Shown: positions 1 to 6,212 of the stretch, piece after piece
Numbering within the stretch: the stretch's first letter is position 1
How the letters are laid out: each line of letters begins with the position of its first letter
Source of the DNA: Candidatus Kaiserbacteria bacterium
Lineage (GTDB): Bacteria > Patescibacteriota > Minisyncoccia > Phycocordibacterales > Phycocordibacteraceae
Length of the DNA stretch: 17,874 nucleotides
Assembly (NCBI GenBank): GCA_011052355.1
Contig: DRJB01000055.1
Location: forward strand, 1-17,874
Direction of reading: 5' to 3'
Program-made: the position numbers and the translations under genes
Notes under the pieces: model-generated
What the model saw: only the letters and a program-made list of their open reading frames with translations
Databases searched by the model: none
Told to the model about the DNA's origin: nothing

Positions 1-115
1 ATGCCATCGTCAGCCCAACAAGCAACACCACGGAAGCGAAAATAATCGCAATAAAAAGAGCAATGCCGGATTCTTTTGTATGACGTACTGTGTGTAGTGA
101 TTGGTTCGTATGCAT
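1..115 (-). CDS. PilX-like minor prepilin, N-terminal fragment (cut by window edge)
   Basis: The reverse strand reads an ATG at 115 and stays open to the window edge, giving about 38 residues. After a basic and polar leader of about 20 residues comes G-IALFIAIIFASVVLLVGL, a prepilin-like hydrophobic helix preceded by Glu-Ser-Gly. It lacks the Glu at mature position 5, as PilX-type minor pilins can. It follows the preceding minor pilin gene after an 11-base gap and is the fourth gene of the pilD-minor pilin cluster. PilX-type proteins are thought to sit in the pilus tip or initiation complex. The assignment rests on the N-terminal helix and context only, since the rest of the protein is outside the window. 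Confidence 0.6.
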   Translation of the reverse strand, partial: MHTNQSLHTVRHTKESGIALFIAIIFASVVLLVGLTMA

Positions 116-126
116 AATGTGTATTA

Positions 127-720
127 TTACCACCATGAAGTAAGAACGTCTGTTGCGGTGATTGATTGTGTACCGCCATGCCATCCCCAGGTAACAGTCA
201 CTTTCACTTTAATTGCATTACTCCCAAGGTTTGTGGTGACTATTTTCCTTGAAAAAATGGTCTTGGTGTTCCCGAGAGCGGAAGTCGTGTACGCATATGT
301 TGGAGTAATATACAATTGACCGCAAGTTCCAACAGAACAAGAGGAAAGTGCACCGTTGCTTGTAAACGGCGGGAGATTGTCATATTGTGATTTAGTCATA
401 TCTAATGTACAGGGTGTAGTGCCAACACATTGAAGCACGTCATATCCTGGACCTATAGTGAAAATATTCCACCACCCACTGCAATTTACTCCGCTATTTG
501 AAAAACATTCTTTTATATATACCTTGTCACGAATTGCGTGAATATATTCAATACCCTCTTGAGCGAGAAATGTGGCGGTACTTTTGTCATGTGCTATTGT
601 TGCCGCATTTATTGAGTTTTCAGTTGCGGCAAACGGACCGGTAATGGCAATCATAATAATCGCTATGGCAACGAGCGTTTCAATAAGTGTAAATCCTTTT
701 GCGGAAATATTGTACGTCAT
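127..720 (-). CDS. Minor prepilin, PilV/GspI-like, cysteine-rich
   Basis: This 197-aa protein has a class III signal: leader MTYNISAKG, then FTLIETLVAIAIIMIAITGP, with cleavage expected after Gly9 and Glu14 as the conserved mature Glu5. The segment FLAQEGIEYI (51-60) is typical of PilV/GspI-type minor pilins. The C-terminal domain is beta-rich, ends in a Trp pair and carries six cysteines (72, 80, 98, 104, 128, 133), which could form three disulfides outside the cell. The gene starts one base after the stop of the preceding minor pilin, so translation is probably coupled. PilD would process it and it would join the pilus tip or priming complex. The exact minor pilin class is less certain than prepilin identity. 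Confidence 0.85.
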   Translation of the reverse strand: MTYNISAKGFTLIETLVAIAIIMIAITGPFAATENSINAATIAHDKSTATFLAQEGIEYIHAIRDKVYIKECFSNSGVNCSGWWNIFTIGPGYDVLQCVGTTPCTLDMTKSQYDNLPPFTSNGALSSCSVGTCGQLYITPTYAYTTSALGNTKTIFSRKIVTTNLGSNAIKVKVTVTWGWHGGTQSITATDVLTSWW

Positions 721-721
721 A

Positions 722-1255
722 TTATTGTATATATATTTTACGCGGTGTTACCACGGTCTCCAAATGAAAATTGGTTTGTTGTGTATGACGTGGCAATAGA
801 TATATTCCACTGATTTTAATAGTGGTAAGTGTTTGACTCGCTTTGGGAGATGCGGTGGAAGGATACGTTTGTGATGAAAAAGTAATGTTATGTATAGATA
901 CCGGCATGTGCGTTAATGCATATGACGTTCCGCCGTTTATCTTTTTACATATCTGAGGCTTCAGCGAAACGGTACATAAACTATATGTTACGGTAGCTCC
1001 CAAGGAATTGGTGAAAGTAAATGAATTGCCACTGCCACATTGTCCAAGAGCACATGCACCACTGCGAATATCATATGACATAGCATTAAGCACAAAAGTA
1101 ACATTGTTTATGGCGCTTGTTGAGGTACGCATATCTCCACTTGCGGAGATAAGTGAAAAATAAGTGCCCGCAACAAGTGTCATCACAATACTGAAAATAC
1201 CCAACGATACTATGAGCTCAATAAGTGTAAATCCTTTGTTGTGTGATAAGTGCAT
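722..1255 (-). CDS. Minor prepilin, PilW/GspJ-like
   Basis: I chose the ATG at 1255 (177 aa) over an in-frame TTG at 1279. It gives a short leader MHLSHNKG followed by FTLIELIVSLGIFSIVMTLV, and it avoids overlap with the preceding stop at 1270. Cleavage is expected after Gly8, with Glu13 as mature Glu5. The stretch NNVTFVLNAMSYDIRSGACA is typical of GspJ/PilW-type minor pilins, where a helix carrying a DIR-like motif follows the signal helix. Two cysteines lie close together (CALGQC). It sits third in the pilD-minor pilin cluster, with a one-base gap to the next gene. The likely role is a pilus tip or initiation complex subunit. Confidence 0.83.
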   Translation of the reverse strand: MHLSHNKGFTLIELIVSLGIFSIVMTLVAGTYFSLISASGDMRTSTSAINNVTFVLNAMSYDIRSGACALGQCGSGNSFTFTNSLGATVTYSLCTVSLKPQICKKINGGTSYALTHMPVSIHNITFSSQTYPSTASPKASQTLTTIKISGIYLLPRHTQQTNFHLETVVTPRKIYIQ

Positions 1256-1269
1256 AAGAATAGTATTGT

Positions 1270-1971
1270 TTACCCGCAATAGGGGGAAATCGGGGTGTTT
1301 GATACCGATACCGTTCCCACCTCAAAGGGAGGTGAGGAACCATATCCCCTTATCAGTATATATCTGGATGCACCAAGTCGCGATACTTTTATACAAGCGG
1401 TATTACCAATATGAGCATTAAGTCTGACATATATACTGTTTGGGCGCGTAAAGGAAATATCAAATTGCCCACTACTACTACCATTACAGGTATAAGTACC
1501 TCCTGAAGGTGCACATACCCACACCCGGGAAATCATTATATTATTATTAATGATATATTTCTTTACCACTTGGTCACCACCTGAACCTTTAAAGAAATAA
1601 CAATCTCCGTATTTTTGTTCCGGGGAATTGAGAGGAATTACTGATTTGTGACAACTTGATAATGATAATGCGCCATTATCCGCAAAAAATGTGTAGGTGT
1701 TGGGTGTCACCAGATTGAAATCAACCCCATATGCATATCTTCCGGTTTTAGCGGTAACGACATTCGTAGCACTTTTCCCTGAAAATCCATATGCTTGCGC
1801 TTCACGAATTGAAAGCGCTATGTCATATGTGGTATTCGTTAATATAACGGACCGCTCAAAAGAGTGCTGTCCCGTCACTACCACTGCCGTCACAACACCG
1901 ATAATAGCGATGACTATCAGCATTTCAACGAGTGTAAATCCTTTTGATGAAGTTATGGATGTATGAGCCAT
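1270..1971 (-). CDS. Minor prepilin, GspH/FimT-like
   Basis: This 233-aa protein from ATG 1971 has leader MAHTSITSSKG followed by FTLVEMLIVIAIIGVVTAVV. Cleavage is expected after Gly11, with Glu16 as mature Glu5. The following segment TTYDIALSIREAQAYGFSG matches the pattern in GspH/FimT proteins (a helix ending in REAQxxA). An in-frame GTG at 1995 would add eight residues and lengthen the overlap with pilD; the ATG still overlaps the pilD end (stop at 1953) by 19 bases. The beta-rich C-terminal part has several cysteines. Overlap with pilD suggests co-transcription and translational coupling. FimT/GspH proteins act in minor pilin complexes, and FimT-type proteins have been linked to DNA binding in competence; nothing here proves that for this protein. 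Confidence 0.83.
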   Translation of the reverse strand: MAHTSITSSKGFTLVEMLIVIAIIGVVTAVVVTGQHSFERSVILTNTTYDIALSIREAQAYGFSGKSATNVVTAKTGRYAYGVDFNLVTPNTYTFFADNGALSLSSCHKSVIPLNSPEQKYGDCYFFKGSGGDQVVKKYIINNNIMISRVWVCAPSGGTYTCNGSSSGQFDISFTRPNSIYVRLNAHIGNTACIKVSRLGASRYILIRGYGSSPPFEVGTVSVSNTPISPYCG

Positions 1972-2732
1972 GATATTGTATAAAAAACACTCCACCCAGT
2001 GAATAATGCGGTAAGAAAGCCCGCCGCCAAAAACGGAGCAAAAGGAACCTCAATACCAATTCTATGTCCTTTGGGCGCGCGTGCCAAGATGAATAATCCG
2101 ACAAGTGCACCTATCCAAAATGAATATAGAAATCCGGAAAATGCAAACGGAGTGGCAAGCAATGAAAGACCAAAGGCAAAAGGCGCATCGGCAAGACCCA
2201 TCGCTTTTCCACGTGAAGCATAATGAAGTGCAACGAGAGAAAGGGCAATGATAAGTGCAAGCGCAAAGGCGCTCCAAAATGCCTGTACGGTTGGAGCGGA
2301 GGAAGCGATAAATGCGATGCTTACCGTAACGAAAAATATACTAAACGGTGTGGGAATAATGGTGTGGCGTATATCATACAGTACAATCGCTCCAACAAAG
2401 AAAAGTGCGCATAGAAAAAATAATAATGGAAATGAAATACCAAATAGAAAATAGCTCAGCATAAAAAGCGTGCCAAGCGTCGCCTCAACAATGGTTGAGG
2501 CGACGCTCACGCGCGTACTGCAATGGAAACATCTCCCCCGCGATAAAAGCCACGAGAAAATCGGCACCATATCTTTTGCAGTAAGTGTTGCTCCGCACGA
2601 ATCGCAATATGAGTGCCCGCTCCACCAACTTTCTCCTGTACCAAACCTTGCAACTACAACCCCCAAAAAACTGGCGATGATGGTACCGAGCGCAAAAAAG
2701 AAAATGGCGAATAAATAAGTGATGGGTATCAT
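1953..2732 (-). CDS. pilD: Prepilin peptidase / N-methyltransferase PilD
   Basis: PilD (GspO, family A24A) cleaves the class III leader of prepilins at the inner membrane and methylates the new N-terminus. The 259-aa protein has the expected layout. There is an N-terminal helix, then a cytosolic loop with two CxxC pairs (C43/C46 and C68/C71) typical of bifunctional enzymes, and then about six membrane segments. The catalytic aspartates are visible as D120 in VLYDIRHTIIP and D182 in MGLADAPFA, the latter replacing the usual GxGD with GLAD. The motif IEVPFAPFLAAG (228-239) matches the conserved PFGPFLAxG. It heads the minor pilin cluster and lies downstream of pilA. A promoter overlapping a hairpin arm lies just upstream. 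A perfect 14-bp hairpin is embedded in the coding sequence (2476-2507). Confidence 0.93.
   Translation of the reverse strand: MIPITYLFAIFFFALGTIIASFLGVVVARFGTGESWWSGHSYCDSCGATLTAKDMVPIFSWLLSRGRCFHCSTRVSVASTIVEATLGTLFMLSYFLFGISFPLLFFLCALFFVGAIVLYDIRHTIIPTPFSIFFVTVSIAFIASSAPTVQAFWSAFALALIIALSLVALHYASRGKAMGLADAPFAFGLSLLATPFAFSGFLYSFWIGALVGLFILARAPKGHRIGIEVPFAPFLAAGFLTALFTGWSVFYTISWLIHP
2476..2507. repeat. Perfect 14-bp inverted repeat inside pilD
   Basis: Arms 2476-2489 (AGCGTCGCCTCAAC) and 2494-2507 are exact reverse complements separated by a 4-base loop. In the pilD frame the palindrome encodes about residues 76-86 (SVASTIVEATL), next to the second CxxC pair. A stem this long with so short a loop is not expected by chance in 18 kb. 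See the findings for its relation to the other palindromes. Confidence 0.9.
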
Positions 2733-2742
2733 GAGTGAATAT

Positions 2743-2770
2743 AGTATAAGTGTACCGTATGTGCGCCCAA
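2743..2770 (-). promoter_or_regulatory. Putative promoter of the pilD-minor pilin operon
   Basis: On the minus strand a TTGGGC (2765-2770) and a TATACT (2743-2748) are separated by 16 bases, and the pilD ATG at 2732 lies ten bases past the -10. The predicted leader is only a few bases, so the mRNA would be nearly leaderless. The -35 hexamer lies inside the outer arm of the perfect hairpin at 2764-2828. Confidence 0.45.
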
Positions 2771-2828
2771 TATAAAACTACAAAAGCCACACCTTAAAGG
2801 TGTGGCTTTTGTAGTTTTATATTGGGCG
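2764..2828. terminator. Perfect 32-bp hairpin after pilA, probable bidirectional terminator
   Basis: Arms 2764-2795 and 2797-2828 are exact reverse complements around a single central A. The inner part has a GCCACACCTT stem flanked by AAAA on one side and TTTT on the other, the arrangement of an intrinsic terminator that can work in both directions. It lies 24 bases past the pilA stop. The stem is far longer than an intrinsic terminator needs. Confidence 0.75.
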
Positions 2829-2852
2829 ATTTCTTCCGTCCAATTACAATTA

Positions 2853-3371
2853 CTATTTACAAGTAGATGTTAGTGCGGGAACTGCTGCTATTGTACCTCC
2901 ATATCCGGTTGAATCAACACACCAATATGTTCCATTGGAAAGCTGTGCCGCAACCCAAAATACACCGCTTGTTATCGCATATTTTACAACATGACCTTTA
3001 GCATTGGTATATGTATTGGCAAGTGCCCTTCCCACAGTACCGTCAACAGTGGTTGTATCACTTGGTGTCGCGGACATTAAAGCCACTGACGGATCTCCAG
3101 CTTTACCACTCCAAGAATAACTTGAGGCGCCGGTAGCGATAGTAGTCATAGTAGTTCCATAAGAGTTATTATTTCCCGAGTAATCAAGTGCCGCTTGCGT
3201 GCGTATAGTGGCAAGGTCACCCTTCACCGCGCCATCCTGACCTTTTCCGCGCGCCGTGTTAAGAGATACAAGAATAATGGAAGAGAGGATACCAATGATG
3301 GCGATGACCACCAAAAGTTCAATGAGCGTAAAACCTCGCTCAGGGTTTTTTGTATGAATTATATTTTGCAT
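2853..3371 (-). CDS. pilA: Major type IV pilin PilA
   Basis: This 172-aa prepilin has a 13-residue leader ending in Arg-Gly, then FTLIELLVVIAIIGILSSII, the classic class III signal and N-terminal helix. Cleavage is expected after Gly13 and Glu18 is mature Glu5. The globular part is rich in Ser, Thr and Gly with few charges. It ends with a C-terminal loop between C151 and C171 that could be the disulfide-bonded D-region. It is the only pilin gene standing alone between two strong hairpins (2764-2828 and 3500-3552) with its own promoter, which fits the major subunit needed in large amounts. The length and small head domain resemble pseudopilins as well as pilins. With pilT and pilMNO present, a T4P subunit is the better call. 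Confidence 0.9.
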   Translation of the reverse strand: MQNIIHTKNPERGFTLIELLVVIAIIGILSSIILVSLNTARGKGQDGAVKGDLATIRTQAALDYSGNNNSYGTTMTTIATGASSYSWSGKAGDPSVALMSATPSDTTTVDGTVGRALANTYTNAKGHVVKYAITSGVFWVAAQLSNGTYWCVDSTGYGGTIAAVPALTSTCK

Positions 3372-3380
3372 AATAATAAT

Positions 3381-3386
3381 ATTATA
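3381..3386 (-). promoter_or_regulatory. Putative -10 element of pilA
   Basis: A consensus TATAAT on the minus strand ends ten bases before the pilA ATG (3371), in a CAATATAAT context. No good -35 lies 16-18 bases upstream. A second -10-like TATACT lies further up at about 3427-3432. The nearer element would give a leader of only about three bases. Confidence 0.45.
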
Positions 3387-3463
3387 TTGTAAGCCGGAAC
3401 TGATAATGTTACATTCCGTGCCTTTAAGTATAAACGAAATGTCTTGGTTGCAATACGAACATA

Positions 3464-3472
3464 TGTGGATAA
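3464..3472 (-). promoter_or_regulatory. Consensus DnaA-box 9-mer upstream of pilA
   Basis: The minus strand reads TTATCCACA, an exact match to the classical DnaA box, about 90 bases upstream of the pilA start in the pilC-pilA gap. Two TTATACACA variants occur in other gaps of the window (9568-9576 and 17185-17193). A binding role is inferred from the match only. Confidence 0.4.
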
Positions 3473-3499
3473 CTATTTATGTGTGTTTTTATAAGCAAA

Positions 3500-3552
3500 C
3501 CAATCTATAACATGGCGAATGCTTAAAAAGCATTCGCCATGTTATAGATTGG
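3500..3552 (-). terminator. Perfect 25-bp hairpin straddling the pilC stop codon
   Basis: Arms 3500-3524 and 3528-3552 are exact reverse complements around an AAA loop. The right arm (read first on the minus strand) encodes the last nine residues of pilC and the stop codon lies at the loop. Downstream on the minus strand follows TTTGCTTATAAAAA, a poor U-tract. It most likely ends the pilM-to-pilC operon and may also stabilise the 3' end. Confidence 0.65.
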
Positions 3553-4728
3553 CACAAGTACAGAAACAATCAATATGCCAACACCGACACCAAGAATAAT
3601 AATCATAAGCGGTTCAATGAGGTCCACAAGCGTATCCACAGCTGTCATGACTTCTCGTGAATAAAATCTTGAGAGAGTTTCAAGGATACTTCCCAACTCT
3701 CCCGTTTCTTCACCGACTTTAATCATGGCGGTCATAATGCCCGGAATTTCGTTTGGATATGTTGCCAGAGCGTCCGAAATTGAGGAGCCCGCGCGTACGG
3801 CATCTTCGGTTTGTTTCAAGATATCTTTATATACATAATTATCAACCACGTTACTTGAGATTCTAATTACATCAATAACCGGTACGCCCGAAGAGAGCAT
3901 TGTTGAGAAATTATCGGTAATGTGTGATAAATATAATTTTCTGTATAAACTACCAATATACGGTATGGAAATTTTGAATTTATCAAACGCATATCTGCCC
4001 GGGCCTGTCTGCAATGAGTGGTACAGATATATGCCACCGGCAACAAGAATAAGCAAAATAAAAATTCCATAATGTATAAGAATGTAGGAAAGGTCCATGA
4101 CTATCTGAGTATAAAACGGTATTTTTTGACCTGAATCCACTAAAATTTTAGTGATGTTCGGAATAACAAATGTCAACATAAGCCCCATGACCACAAAGAA
4201 TGTGACGATGACAAATGCCGGATACACAAGTGCATTTTTCGCTTTGCTCATGACCGCATACGTGCGGTCAAGATAATCGGCGAGGAAATTGAATATTTCC
4301 GAAAGTTTCCCTGATTCTTCTCCCGCACGCACCATGTTTACATAAAAAACTCCAAACACTTTCGGATGATGTGAAAGCGCTTTTGATATCGCACTTCCGC
4401 CCTGAAGATCATCTGCCACCTGCGTCAATGTGTCCGCCAAAAGCTCATTATCAACTTCTCCAGCCAGTAATCTGAAAATACGAAGAGCGGAAACCTGTGC
4501 GGTGAAAAGTGTGGCAATTTGGCGAGACAATATAACAACCTCTTTGTTTGAAACTCTTTGGAAAAGTTTCATCTGCAAAGAAAGTATTCCTCCGCCAACC
4601 GGTTCAATTGATGAAATAATCAACTCTCTGCGTTGCAGTGCGGCAACAGCAACATCCATTGAAAGAGCCTCTATGGTGCCACTCCTTTCATGAGAATCTT
4701 TATCAAGTGCGTGATAAGTAAATAACAT
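3523..4728 (-). CDS. pilC: Type IV pilus inner membrane platform protein PilC
   Basis: PilC (GspF family) is the inner membrane platform on which the PilB and PilT motors act. The 401-aa protein has the duplicated T2SF layout. The first domain is about 66-190 with the GEESGKL signature (136-142), and the second is about 270-392 with GEETGEL (339-345). Membrane segments are visible at about 170-192, 215-238 and 370-393, the last ending in VSVLVPIYNM as is typical for the family. Length matches the usual ~400. It starts 14 bases after the pilT stop and is the last gene of the operon. The final codons are inside a perfect hairpin (3500-3552). A shorter 8-bp inverted repeat with a 4-base loop lies at 4251-4270. 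Confidence 0.95.
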   Translation of the reverse strand: MLFTYHALDKDSHERSGTIEALSMDVAVAALQRRELIISSIEPVGGGILSLQMKLFQRVSNKEVVILSRQIATLFTAQVSALRIFRLLAGEVDNELLADTLTQVADDLQGGSAISKALSHHPKVFGVFYVNMVRAGEESGKLSEIFNFLADYLDRTYAVMSKAKNALVYPAFVIVTFFVVMGLMLTFVIPNITKILVDSGQKIPFYTQIVMDLSYILIHYGIFILLILVAGGIYLYHSLQTGPGRYAFDKFKISIPYIGSLYRKLYLSHITDNFSTMLSSGVPVIDVIRISSNVVDNYVYKDILKQTEDAVRAGSSISDALATYPNEIPGIMTAMIKVGEETGELGSILETLSRFYSREVMTAVDTLVDLIEPLMIIILGVGVGILIVSVLVPIYNMANAF

Positions 4729-4742
4729 AAATGCTATTGCTT

Positions 4743-5807
4743 TTACAAATAACGCTCAAACGTTTTTGTATCAAAAGAGTGCTCATACGCGTGTTCAATG
4801 GTCACTTCCCCGCGACGAACAAGGTCCGCGAGTGTTCTGTCCATATCTATCATGCCATCTTTCAGTGATGTTTGAATGACTGTAGATATTTCATTGGTGC
4901 GACCTTCACGAATAAGGTTTGCCACTGCGCTGTTATTGAGAAGTAACTCATATGCAGGAATAAGCCCTCCTGAAATGCGCGGAATAAGCCGTTGTGAAAA
5001 AATACCAGAAAGTGAGCCCGCAAGTTGCACTCGCACTTGATCTTGCTGTTCCGCCGGGAATATATCAATGATGCGGTCAATGGTTTGCGCGGCGTTATTG
5101 GTGTGAAGAGTTGAAAGTACCAAATGCCCCGTCTCGGCGGCGGTGACGGCAGACGATATGGTCTCTTTGTTTCGCATTTCACCCAACATAATGACATTCA
5201 CATCTTCGCGGAATGCCGCCTGAAGCGCTATGTGGAAATCCGGAGTGTCGGAATGCACCTCTCGCTGATGGATGAGAGATTTCCCTTTTTCAAAAAGGTA
5301 TTCAATCGGATTTTCAATAGTGATGATATGTTCACTTCGCGCATGGTTGATACTGTCCACAATGGCGGCAAGTGTAGTTGTTTTTCCTTGCCCCACGGGG
5401 CCGACCACAATAAAAAATCCTTGGGAGCGATGTGTAAATATATCAAGAATCGGAGGAAGATTTAATTGCGCGATGGTACGAATTGCATGGGGAATAAGGC
5501 GCATTGCAATAGCGACGACACCCTGCACCACATATCCGTTTACACGAAAACGCCCCTTGTCGCCATGCGAATACGCGAAATCAACCGATTGGTTTTGTTC
5601 AAGAATCTTCATACGCTCAGGTGGTAACATACTTTTGATAATACCGTCCATGTCTTCATCGGTAAGCTCCGGCTGTTGCAGAAGCGGTATCAATGCTCCG
5701 TCCACACGAATAATTGGACGCCTGCGTGCGGTTAGGTGCAAGTCGGAGCCACCCTCGGCTATGACGATATCAAGAAGACCGGTAAGTTTTTGTTCTGTAG
5801 AATTCAT
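4743..5807 (-). CDS. pilT: Pilus retraction ATPase PilT
   Basis: PilT is the hexameric ATPase that powers pilus retraction. The 354-aa protein has an N-terminal PAS-like part with SDLHLTARRRP (21-31), Walker A GPVGQGKTT (136-144, K142), an Asp box TIENPIEY (163-170), Walker B around VIMLGEMRN (205-213, E210), and a His box TGHLVLSTLHTN (226-237). The segment AVANLIRE matches the PilT-specific AIRNLIRE motif, which separates it from PilU and PilB. Some normally conserved positions differ: Walker A is usually GPTGSGKST, the Asp box usually has Asp where Asn is seen, and the Asp before Walker B is Asn. The Lys and the Glu residues remain. Its start overlaps the response regulator stop by four bases (ATGA), so translation is coupled. 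Confidence 0.94.
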   Translation of the reverse strand: MNSTEQKLTGLLDIVIAEGGSDLHLTARRRPIIRVDGALIPLLQQPELTDEDMDGIIKSMLPPERMKILEQNQSVDFAYSHGDKGRFRVNGYVVQGVVAIAMRLIPHAIRTIAQLNLPPILDIFTHRSQGFFIVVGPVGQGKTTTLAAIVDSINHARSEHIITIENPIEYLFEKGKSLIHQREVHSDTPDFHIALQAAFREDVNVIMLGEMRNKETISSAVTAAETGHLVLSTLHTNNAAQTIDRIIDIFPAEQQDQVRVQLAGSLSGIFSQRLIPRISGGLIPAYELLLNNSAVANLIREGRTNEISTVIQTSLKDGMIDMDRTLADLVRRGEVTIEHAYEHSFDTKTFERYL

Positions 5808-6196
5808 GAGGTTTTTTGTTCTATAATATTAATGGTATTTTCCACCACCTCTGAAGGAATAGCGGACGCCTTTACTATATATCCATCAACATTAAATTGT
5901 TTTGCATGTTTCATATCGGCATCTTGACCTTGGTTTGATAATATAATAATCTTGGCACCTTGCGCTAGTTTTTCGCGACGTAATTCTTCAAGTATTTCAA
6001 ATCCATTCATATCCGGCATGATGATGTCCAATAGCAGTGCATCTATCTTTTGTACCCGTTCTCTTAAAGCACCGAGTAATTCCCTTCCGGAAGTAAATGA
6101 AATTACTTTGTGACCCGAGCTTTGAAACTTTGCCACATACATACTGAGCAAGAATTGGTCATCGTCAACAAGAAATATGGTATAAGAGGTTTCCAT
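5804..6196 (-). CDS. Single-domain response regulator (CheY-like)
   Basis: This 130-aa protein is a bare receiver domain with no output domain. The acidic pocket is D11-D13, the phospho-acceptor is D57 in LLLDIIMPDMNG, the switch residue is S87 in IIILSNQG, and the conserved Lys is K109 in GYIVKAS. It resembles the PilH/PilG or CheY type that acts through protein contact. It lies between pilB (16-base gap) and pilT (4-base ATGA overlap), so it is made together with both motor ATPases. This suggests it tunes pilus extension or retraction. No histidine kinase is visible in the window, so its phosphodonor must be elsewhere. Family identity is firm; the link to the motors is inferred from position. 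Confidence 0.92.
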   Translation of the reverse strand: METSYTIFLVDDDQFLLSMYVAKFQSSGHKVISFTSGRELLGALRERVQKIDALLLDIIMPDMNGFEILEELRREKLAQGAKIIILSNQGQDADMKHAKQFNVDGYIVKASAIPSEVVENTINIIEQKTS

Positions 6197-6212
6197 AAGG
6201 TTCAGTGTATCA

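Noticed and set aside
4251..4270. 8-bp inverted repeat with 4-base loop in pilC
   Set aside because: A stem this short is expected about once by chance in a window of this size, so it was not counted with the others.
5272..5826. 184-aa plus-strand frame opposite pilT, and similar long frames opposite pilM (10080-10559) and the methyltransferase gene (17203-17622)
   Set aside because: They are shadows of well supported genes on the other strand and have no recognisable motif.
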